A DNA stretch of 21,269 bases, taken from a virus. The notes under the pieces are model-generated. The model searched no databases. It was not told where the DNA came from and saw nothing but the letters and a program-made list of their open reading frames with translations. The DNA is taken from positions 1 to 21,269 of IMG/VR virus record IMGVR_UViG_3300035703_000443, one strand, 5' to 3'. The position numbers were made by a program, and so were the translations under genes. Every line of letters starts with the position of its first letter. Position 1 is the first letter of the stretch. This document shows positions 5,827-11,187 of the stretch, one piece after another.

Positions 5827-6495
5827 TTACTGGAATAATCTAATATTATCTCCTTTCTTCAAGGTAGCATTCACATACTGAGTGCTACCTTTTTTATATG
5901 GCATGATTTGTTCCATGTCATTTAGGACAACATTAATATAAGTTGGTTTTAGAACAAAGATATTTCTCTTATCATTTTGAATCTTTTCTTCATAATCATA
6001 GTTGGTTACTTCTCTAGTAATATTTGATTGAGTTACTGTCTGTCCAAGATTTGGATCAAAATAAGAGATACTAAAGTTTTGTGGAACAATCAAACCTTCT
6101 TTTGCGATTGTTGCTCCAGAAGAATTTTTGACTCCAGTGCATTCATAATGATGAATCTCATTTAAGGTTTCTTCATCTCCATACTTATTAATCAAGTAGT
6201 TGTAGAATGATTGTTGAGTTAATGGCCATTCTGTTTGAACATTAATGATGTTGTTCGCAATTAAAATTAACCAATCAAGAGTTTCATCATCATAAACTTT
6301 ATACGCGACATTATCTGGTCTCTCATCGCCAATGATTTGATACTTTGTAAAGAAGGAAAGATCGCCAAAGATATCATCACGAAGTTTTCCTCTTTTGAAA
6401 AGATTCTTTACTCTTGTGTAATCTGATATTTTACGACCATCTTTAGTCGTGTTGACATATTCGAAATCTGGAACCTGGCGGAAGTAACTTGGCAT
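5827..6495 (-). CDS. 53: Baseplate wedge protein gp53
   Basis: gp53 is a baseplate wedge component that joins neighbouring wedges. This 222-residue ORF begins MPSYFRQVPDFEYVNTTKDG. It shows the gp53 pattern of YTRVKNLFKRGKLRDDIF, followed by YKVYDDETLDWLILIANNI and EWPLTQQSFYNYLINKYG. The second half (ECTGVKNSSGATIAKEGL onward) ends with a beta-rich, LysM-like region. T4 gp53 is similar in size (about 196). It starts one base after the gene 48 stop. The TAA stop directly touches the gene 32 TGA on the other strand, and its last codons contain the hairpin that probably terminates gene 32. Confidence 0.85.
   Translation of the reverse strand: MPSYFRQVPDFEYVNTTKDGRKISDYTRVKNLFKRGKLRDDIFGDLSFFTKYQIIGDERPDNVAYKVYDDETLDWLILIANNIINVQTEWPLTQQSFYNYLINKYGDEETLNEIHHYECTGVKNSSGATIAKEGLIVPQNFSISYFDPNLGQTVTQSNITREVTNYDYEEKIQNDKRNIFVLKPTYINVVLNDMEQIMPYKKGSTQYVNATLKKGDNIRLFQ
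5862..5895 (+). terminator. Terminator of gene 32 within the gene 53 antisense
   Basis: An 8-bp perfect stem, AGGTAGCA (5862-5869) with TGCTACCT (5883-5890), is followed by a T-run (5890-5895) on the + strand only. It lies about 36 bases after the gene 32 stop and inside the 3' end of gene 53, so the same bases encode gp53. The 13-base loop can form a further short TCA/TGA pairing. Confidence 0.8.
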
Positions 6496-6496
6496 T

Positions 6497-7861
6497 TTAG
6501 TAACCTATATTATCTGTTGGGATATTATTACTTTTATTTTCGGTATCATAATAATCTGTATTATAGATTGGATCAAGTTCACTAAATCTTAATGATAATC
6601 CATATGAGGTCATTGTTCTTGATCCATCATTGAATGTCATATAAGATCCGTCAGGTGTATAATCAACATCACAACTAAGTAAGGCACAAGTTTTTATTCT
6701 TCCTATGGAAGGGTGATTTTTTAGTGGTTTTCCATCGTTTCCATAAGTTACATATTTAATATCAAAAACAAGTGGAGATTTTAGAAATATATTGTCTGAA
6801 GATGTTCTGACTGACATTGCTTCTTTAAAAAATCTAATAATGCTTCTAACTTCTGTTGCTTCTTTTTCTTCTCTTGGTGATAATCTGAATGTAAAATTGA
6901 AAGGTCTTAATTGTGGACCATTAAATAACAATTCTAAGTTTGGATTTAGAATGGCACCAGATGCCCTTGACAAGAGACCACTAATACCAACTGCTTCTTG
7001 AGCTAGATATAATTTTAATGCATTTCCATAATCAGTATTTCCTTTTATTTTTTGTGCTATCTTTCCTAAGATATTAGAAACATTATTTCCAAGTTCACCT
7101 GCATCCTCACTACCCATAAATGTTAATGATGAACCAGCAGCGTATGCTTGAATAGCATTTAGTGTAGATCCAGACCAATCAACACTATTACTGTCACTAA
7201 TTCCTGATTGTATTGGTAATGTTACTTGACCTTTTATTTCTCCTAGATCATTTCTTTGTATTACTTTTTTTCCTCTTTCAAATGTTGGTGTTATATTACT
7301 TCCCTTTATTTCTTTTAGTGTAAATACAATTCTATCTTGAGTGTTTGTTCTTAAATCGTATGGATATGCATATGATCCAAAATCTTTTCTTCCACTTGAT
7401 TCTCCTATAGTGATTGTTGATGATTTAATCTCTGTTGGATTATCGACAGATGGATCTACAGCTGGATCTCTAGATGATCCTGTTGATTCCGAATCAGAAG
7501 AACCATCTGTTGCCAAGTTAGTTCCAAGAACTTCGTTTATTTTTATATTTCCTCCGCCTGCTAAACCTCCTATTCCTCTGTTTACAACTGGAACTGCTTG
7601 TTCAGTAATGGTTTTTCTTGCATTTGCTGTAAAATACTGTATTTCTTCCTTACTTGCATTTGAGGTGTTTGTATATCCTCCACCTTTTGCAATACTTCCT
7701 ATATTTACTTCTTCGTCCTGTCCCGCTGCATTCTTACCTTTTCTGAATATTGTAGTAACACCATCTGTTATGGTTACATAATATCCTTGTGCTTTGACTG
7801 AATTGTTTTGAAAAGGTTGTGGAAAATAAAGTGGTGGATTATCTTTATAGATAGTTGTCAT
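6497..7861 (-). CDS. 48: Baseplate tail-tube cap gp48
   Basis: gp48 caps the baseplate centre and seeds the tail tube. The 454-residue ORF has a variable, Gly/Ser-rich first half with a serine/aspartate-rich low-complexity patch (SDSESTGSS). Its conserved second half has the tube-type fold: PNLELLFNGPQLRPFNFTFR, LSPREEKEATEVRSIIRFF and DVDYTPDGSYMTFNDGSRTM, ending SLRFSELDPIYNTDYYD. T4 gp48 is shorter (364), the difference being in the first half. The start has a strong GAGGAGGAG site (7867-7875), five bases away. Gene 53 follows after one base, as expected for a wedge and cap module. Confidence 0.85.
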   Translation of the reverse strand: MTTIYKDNPPLYFPQPFQNNSVKAQGYYVTITDGVTTIFRKGKNAAGQDEEVNIGSIAKGGGYTNTSNASKEEIQYFTANARKTITEQAVPVVNRGIGGLAGGGNIKINEVLGTNLATDGSSDSESTGSSRDPAVDPSVDNPTEIKSSTITIGESSGRKDFGSYAYPYDLRTNTQDRIVFTLKEIKGSNITPTFERGKKVIQRNDLGEIKGQVTLPIQSGISDSNSVDWSGSTLNAIQAYAAGSSLTFMGSEDAGELGNNVSNILGKIAQKIKGNTDYGNALKLYLAQEAVGISGLLSRASGAILNPNLELLFNGPQLRPFNFTFRLSPREEKEATEVRSIIRFFKEAMSVRTSSDNIFLKSPLVFDIKYVTYGNDGKPLKNHPSIGRIKTCALLSCDVDYTPDGSYMTFNDGSRTMTSYGLSLRFSELDPIYNTDYYDTENKSNNIPTDNIGY

Positions 7862-7923
7862 CAGAACTCCTCCTCAGTTACAAGAGGATTAATCATCTCA
7901 AATTTTTGTAGAGTATGAGACAT
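7861..7923 (-). CDS. Possible 20-residue leader ORF before gene 48
   Basis: The frame ATG (7923) to TGA (7861) encodes MSHTLQKFEMINPLVTEEEF. Its stop shares its last base with the gene 48 ATG (TGATG) and it contains the gene 48 ribosome site. It has no clear ribosome site of its own, and its ATG overlaps the candidate late promoter, so a transcript from there would start inside it. It could simply be leader sequence. Confidence 0.25.
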   Translation of the reverse strand: MSHTLQKFEMINPLVTEEEF

Positions 7924-7928
7924 TTATA
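7921..7928 (-). promoter_or_regulatory. Late promoter for genes 48 and 53
   Basis: On the minus strand TATAAATG matches TATAAATA at seven of eight positions. The predicted start is near 7915, about 54 bases before the gene 48 ATG, leaving the strong GAGGAGGAG site in the leader. It lies in the only intergenic gap (7862-7948) of this part. Confidence 0.55.
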
Positions 7929-7948
7929 ACTGTTTTTTATCTATTTAG

Positions 7949-8332
7949 TTATGGTTTCTTCAGAAATCTTGCATAAGGTAGAGATCGAAGATATTCAATC
8001 TCATTATTTTTTATAATATGCAGTGGACCAGCAACTTCTTGCCAGGTATAATTTCTTACAGTTCCCCAATGAAAATTTAATCCACGGAATCCCCATTTCT
8101 GAATATCAATACATGCAATTAGTGGGTGAATATCAAACATGATATTTGGAGTTTTTGCAATGTAGATAAATGTATAATACTTCCCAACATCTGGTATAAA
8201 CTCAGTTTCACGAAATACTTCAAGAATTTCCATCATAATAGAATCTGGATCTGTGAGACCTTTAATTCTTTTCTTAAGTTGATTCACTCTAGGTGAAGAA
8301 GATCTAATATCCTTACCAAAACCTTCTGCCAT
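7949..8332 (-). CDS. Conserved cyanophage protein of unknown function
   Basis: A 127-residue protein beginning MAEGFGKDIRSSSPRVNQLK. A basic, helical start (KKRIKGLTDPDSIMMEILEVF) is followed by an aromatic, beta-rich middle (VGKYYTFIYIAKTPN) and a Trp-rich stretch WGFRGLNFHWGTVRNYTWQE. From memory this pattern occurs in other marine T4-like phages beside genes 4, 48 and 53, with no assigned role. The position suggests a structural or assembly function. There is no signal peptide or membrane segment. Its ATG shares one base with the stop of the homing endonuclease upstream (TAATG), so translation is coupled; before the endonuclease inserted it was probably coupled to gene 4. Confidence 0.8.
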   Translation of the reverse strand: MAEGFGKDIRSSSPRVNQLKKRIKGLTDPDSIMMEILEVFRETEFIPDVGKYYTFIYIAKTPNIMFDIHPLIACIDIQKWGFRGLNFHWGTVRNYTWQEVAGPLHIIKNNEIEYLRSLPYARFLKKP

Positions 8333-8979
8333 TACTTGATACCTTTAATAAATTTTCCACCTTCTTTAAGAATATAATATCTAGAAAGTCCGGTTTGTTT
8401 TATTGCCTCAGTCATAGATTTATATACTTTATTATTATATTCTACTGATTTTGCAGCATATGATTTATCTTTCATAAATTCACTGTGTCTTTTATGCTTT
8501 TCTTTATCAGTTCTATTTCTTTCTGCCATTTTTTTCAAATTTTCAGTATAATAAGATAATGGCCTTGGATTATTTTTTAATTTTTCTTTGTGCGAATTTG
8601 AAATTTTTTGTCTTGTTTCTAAACTAACTGGATTACCTTTTCTACCCTTTAGTGCAGCACTCATTTTTGCTTTAACTTCTGGTCTTTTTGTTGGACTATT
8701 ATCTCCATACATTTTAGGAGGAGCATTACCACCATCAGCGATATTCATCAATATACCAGTTCCATCACATTTTTTACCAAAAATAGCAATCATATAAATT
8801 TCGTGTTTGAATGCTTCTTTTTCAGTAAGATTTTGTTTTAATTTTATTATTCTGCTTCTATCTTTTGGGGGATTGCAATTTTTACCTCTATGGTCATATA
8901 ATCTATTTTCTTTTCCTTTTCCAATATAGTAAGGAATACCCTCGTCATTTAAGTAAGCATATGTATAATAATTGTTCAT
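8332..8979 (-). CDS. GIY-YIG homing endonuclease with NUMOD3 module
   Basis: A 215-residue free-standing homing endonuclease unlike the one behind thyX in its C-terminal half. The nuclease core has YTYAYLNDEGIPYYIGKGKE (5-24), an RLYDHR segment and an acidic KEAFKHEIYMIA block. A NUMOD3-type DNA-binding element follows: GDNSPTKRPEVKAKMSAALK (92-111), then GRKGNPVSLETRQKISNSH. The C-terminus (EYNNKVYKSMTEAIKQTGLS) resembles the IENR1/NUMOD1-like helix-turn-helix. It is inserted between gene 4 and the 127-residue ORF, 23 bases after the gene 4 stop, and reads in the same direction. The one-base overlap with the next gene shows a precise fit into the operon. The family is clear; the cleavage target is not. 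Confidence 0.9.
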   Translation of the reverse strand: MNNYYTYAYLNDEGIPYYIGKGKENRLYDHRGKNCNPPKDRSRIIKLKQNLTEKEAFKHEIYMIAIFGKKCDGTGILMNIADGGNAPPKMYGDNSPTKRPEVKAKMSAALKGRKGNPVSLETRQKISNSHKEKLKNNPRPLSYYTENLKKMAERNRTDKEKHKRHSEFMKDKSYAAKSVEYNNKVYKSMTEAIKQTGLSRYYILKEGGKFIKGIK

Positions 8980-8986
8980 TTTAAAA

Positions 8987-8994
8987 TATTTATT
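8987..8994 (-). promoter_or_regulatory. Weak late promoter-like motif
   Basis: AATAAATA on the minus strand, in the short gap before the homing endonuclease. A transcript would start about one base before its ATG, leaving no ribosome site, so the motif may be inactive for this gene or serve the 127-residue ORF downstream. Confidence 0.25.
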
Positions 8995-9002
8995 CTCTGT
9001 TA

Positions 9003-9452
9003 TTATTTAGAATAACCAAATAGTTCGTTTTCTGTGATAACCTTGAATTCAATTAATCTATCAGCACAGAACTCCTGAGCTGCTTTCCATTTTGCTTGGT
9101 TGACTGCATAAGTCTTCATTTCATATAACCAAGATTTAGTTTTTCTTTTTGGAACTTTTGGTTCCATTGTCTGTCTCTTTGGTTTCACTTCAATAACGTA
9201 AGTTTTAATTTCACCATTTTGTTCTTTCACCTTGATAATAAAATCAGGAAAGTATCTGTGAACTTTGTTATCAACTGGTGAGCGATATGGAATCCAGAAT
9301 TCTTCACTGCCCCATTCCAAAACATTCTCATTCAGATCGCACCAGTGGCAAAACTTTCTCTCCCAACTACTGCGACATATAATATTGTTTGGATCACCTT
9401 TATATTTTTTTGGAAAGGATGGTTTGTATTTGCTTTTTAAACTTTCTCCCAT
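9003..9452 (-). CDS. 4: Head completion protein gp4
   Basis: gp4 acts at head completion, before tails join. The 149-residue ORF starts MGESLKSKYKPSFPKKYKGD; ATG 9452 is used rather than the longer frame to 9527 because the late promoter lies between them. It has the gp4 block CRSSWERKFCHWCDLNENV, followed by HRYFPDFIIK and YVIEVKPKRQT. Glu31, Asp70 and Glu88-x-Lys90 form a TnsA-like PD-(D/E)XK nuclease pattern, as noted for the T4 gp4 family. T4 gp4 is 150 residues. It is the first gene of a leftward late operon (4, endonuclease, unknown ORF, 48, 53). Confidence 0.9.
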   Translation of the reverse strand: MGESLKSKYKPSFPKKYKGDPNNIICRSSWERKFCHWCDLNENVLEWGSEEFWIPYRSPVDNKVHRYFPDFIIKVKEQNGEIKTYVIEVKPKRQTMEPKVPKRKTKSWLYEMKTYAVNQAKWKAAQEFCADRLIEFKVITENELFGYSK

Positions 9453-9481
9453 ACCTTGTCTACATAATATATAAGCAAAAA

Positions 9482-9489
9482 TATTTATA
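9482..9489 (-). promoter_or_regulatory. Perfect T4-type late promoter for gene 4
   Basis: The minus strand reads TATAAATA exactly. The predicted start is near 9475, giving a leader of about 23 bases before the gene 4 ATG (9452). It directly abuts the divergent + strand gene starting at 9491. Confidence 0.8.
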
Positions 9490-9490
9490 G

Positions 9491-10255
9491 ATGGCCGAGC
9501 CACAACCACAAGTAACTTCAATGTCAAAGATTAAGAGTAAGTTGATGAGACCTGCTCTTACATCAAATTTTTTGTGTGAATTTGCACCACCATCTGCACT
9601 TACGACCAGTGGATTTATAAGAGATAGAGTTGATGCTGGATTTATTGGTGCAAACTATGATAGAGAAAATCAAGAATTGGTCACACTATCTTGTTCTGAA
9701 GCATCTCTTCCTGGTTCTTCTCTAGCAACTCACGAAATTAATAATGATTTTACTGGAGTAACTGAAAGACATGCTTACAGAAGACAGTATGATGATAGAG
9801 CCGACTTCACTTTTTATGTTGATTTAGAATATCGCATCATTGACTTCTTTGAAAACTGGATGTCATATATTGTCGGTGAAAGTGAGATATCTGTACAACA
9901 ACAAAGAAATTATTCTTATAGAGTTAATTTTCCTAACGATTATAAAACGGATAACTTATATATTACTAAATTTGAAAAGGATTATCTAGGAAGACAATTG
10001 ACATATCAGTTTATCAATGCATATCCTATCAGTGTAACTTCCATGCCTGTTTCATATGATGCATCTCAATTATTAAAATGCACCGTTTCATTTACTTATA
10101 GTCGTTATGTAATAACGCGACCCAAAACTTTATATAATAATCTTTTGACGACGCAGATTAATAGAGAGAATGAACTTCGTAATCAAGGATTTAATGTACC
10201 TGAAGGTGGAATAGACCTGGGGGCATTTATTAGAAACAATCCTCCAGTTCAATAA
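9491..10255 (+). CDS. Tail-tube-fold baseplate protein (gp54/gp19-like)
   Basis: A 254-residue protein with a tube-type beta fold: KIKSKLMRPALTSNFLCEF, then LVTLSCSEASLPGSSLATHE, a DFTFYVDLEYRIIDFFENWM stretch and a C-terminal AYPISVTSMPVSYDASQLLK leading into CTVSFTYSRYVI. The PISV-x-x-x-x-x-SYD element is shared with T4 gp54 and tail tube proteins. It lies just before gp26 and the tape-measure genes, like the tube gene V before G and H in lambda. It may be the tube initiator (gp54 role) or a second tube protein; the sequence alone does not decide. No ribosome site is visible before ATG 9491 or the later in-frame ATG at 9521. Confidence 0.7.
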   Translation: MAEPQPQVTSMSKIKSKLMRPALTSNFLCEFAPPSALTTSGFIRDRVDAGFIGANYDRENQELVTLSCSEASLPGSSLATHEINNDFTGVTERHAYRRQYDDRADFTFYVDLEYRIIDFFENWMSYIVGESEISVQQQRNYSYRVNFPNDYKTDNLYITKFEKDYLGRQLTYQFINAYPISVTSMPVSYDASQLLKCTVSFTYSRYVITRPKTLYNNLLTTQINRENELRNQGFNVPEGGIDLGAFIRNNPPVQ

Positions 10256-10261
10256 TAAATA
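10254..10261 (+). promoter_or_regulatory. Late promoter for gene 26 operon
   Basis: AATAAATA (seven of eight to TATAAATA) overlaps the stop codon of the tube-fold gene. The predicted start near 10267 leaves the AGGA site (10281-10284) in the leader, four bases before the gene 26 ATG at 10289. Confidence 0.5.
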
Positions 10262-10288
10262 ATCACACTGAAACTTCTATAGGATATT

Positions 10289-11008
10289 ATGCCTTTACCA
10301 AAGATCGCTACGCCAACATATGAGTTGGAATTACCTTCAACTGGACAAACAATTCAGTACAGACCATTTTTAGTTAAAGAAGAAAAACTTTTAGTATTAG
10401 CACTTGAGAGTGAGAATACAAAAGAGATTACAACTGCAATCAAGAATGTAATTAAATCTTGTATTAGCACAAAAGGAATTAAAGTAGAAACTCTTCCTAC
10501 ATTTGATATTGAATATTTGTTTCTCAATATCAGAGGTAAATCGGTAGGAGAAGAAATTGAGGTCAATATTATTTGTCCAGATGATGGTGAAACTTATGTT
10601 CCTGTGAAAATTAATATTGATGATATTCAAGTACAAAAGCAAGAAGAACACACGAACAAAATTAAAGTCGATGATTTTATTGTGATGGAGATGAAGTATC
10701 CATCTCTTGATCAATTTATCAAGAGTAATTTTGATTTTGGTTCTGACAGTTCTATGGATCAATCATTTGATCTTGTTGCAGCATGTATCGATAAAATTTA
10801 CAATGAAGAGGAAGTTTGGACAGCATCTGATTGCACTAAGAAAGAACTTGTTGATTTTCTTGAGCAGATGAATTCTTCTCAGTTCAAAGAAATTGAGAAG
10901 TTCTTTGAGACGATGCCAAAACTTTCTCATGAAGTAAAAGTTAAAAATCCAAAGACCGAAGTTGAAAGTACTGTGGTGCTGGAGGGTCTCTCAAGTTTTT
11001 TCGCATAG
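10289..11008 (+). CDS. 26: Baseplate hub assembly protein gp26
   Basis: gp26 is needed for assembly of the T4 baseplate hub. This 239-residue ORF starts MPLPKIATPTYELELPSTGQ and shows the cyanophage gp26 blocks QYRPFLVKEEKLLVLALES, FDIEYLFLNIRGKSVGEEIE, MKYPSLDQFI and FFETMPKLSHEV. It ends VLEGLSSFFA. T4 gp26 is 208 residues. By order and character it corresponds to the lambda gpG type of tape-measure chaperone. It overlaps a -1-frame extension through a slippery site in its last codons, so two products are likely: gp26 and a longer fusion. The next genes are tape-measure-like, which fits a chaperone role. Confidence 0.85.
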   Translation: MPLPKIATPTYELELPSTGQTIQYRPFLVKEEKLLVLALESENTKEITTAIKNVIKSCISTKGIKVETLPTFDIEYLFLNIRGKSVGEEIEVNIICPDDGETYVPVKINIDDIQVQKQEEHTNKIKVDDFIVMEMKYPSLDQFIKSNFDFGSDSSMDQSFDLVAACIDKIYNEEEVWTASDCTKKELVDFLEQMNSSQFKEIEKFFETMPKLSHEVKVKNPKTEVESTVVLEGLSSFFA

Positions 11009-11026
11009 CACTGGTCCACATGGACC
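10981..11026 (+). promoter_or_regulatory. Programmed -1 ribosomal frameshift signal
   Basis: Three elements occur in the order known from E. coli dnaX. A Shine-Dalgarno-like GGAGGG is at 10981-10986. A slippery heptamer T-TTT-TTC (10996-11002) is in the correct register, nine bases later. A perfect 5-bp hairpin, GGTCC (11013-11017) with GGACC (11022-11026), lies downstream. The zero frame stops at TAG (11006-11008), between heptamer and hairpin. The -1 frame is open to TGA 11185-11187. Confidence 0.75.
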
Positions 11027-11187
11027 TTGAGAGTTACTTTAAACTTAATTTCTCCTTGATGCAGTATCATAAATATTCATTAACTGAGATTGAAAATATG
11101 ATTCCTTGGGAAAGGGACATTTATGTTGAATTATTAAAAGCGCATTTAGAAGAAGAAAAAACAAAGCAACAGCAAAATGGGACCTGA
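11002..11187 (+). CDS. -1-frame extension of gp26 (lambda T-domain-like)
   Basis: This segment has no good start of its own. Read in the -1 frame from the slippery site it adds 61 residues to the first 238 of gp26, giving a 299-residue fusion. The extension has an aromatic start (DLESYFKLNFSLMQYHKY) and a helical SLTEIENMIPWERDIYVELL. It ends in a charged tail EEEKTKQQQNGT. The L-T-E-I-x-x-M-x-x-W pattern is typical of the T domain of lambda GT and P2 E', which bind the tape measure protein. An internal ATG (11020, 55 residues) exists, but it lies in the hairpin and lacks a ribosome site. T4 places gene 51 here, so it may be a gp51 equivalent. It overlaps the next gene by 11 bases. Confidence 0.75.
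   Translation, partial: RIALVHMDLESYFKLNFSLMQYHKYSLTEIENMIPWERDIYVELLKAHLEEEKTKQQQNGT

Noticed and set aside
7341-7781. 146-residue plus-strand ORF opposite gene 48
   Set aside because: Mirror of the low-complexity half of gp48; no ribosome site and no family pattern.
8999-9016. GTTATT/AATAAC hairpin at the gene 4 stop
   Set aside because: Only six AT-rich pairs and no T-run; unlikely to terminate transcription.
9453-9527. Longer gp4 starting at 9527
   Set aside because: The extra 25 codons would cover the perfect late promoter and the divergent gene start, and add a hydrophobic N-terminus absent from gp4.
11068-11075. CATAAATA inside the frameshift extension, a possible late promoter for the first tape-measure-like gene
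   Set aside because: Sits in coding sequence about 100 bases before the next start; such 7-of-8 matches are expected by chance in AT-rich DNA (another, GATAAATA, is inside the exonuclease gene at 3300).
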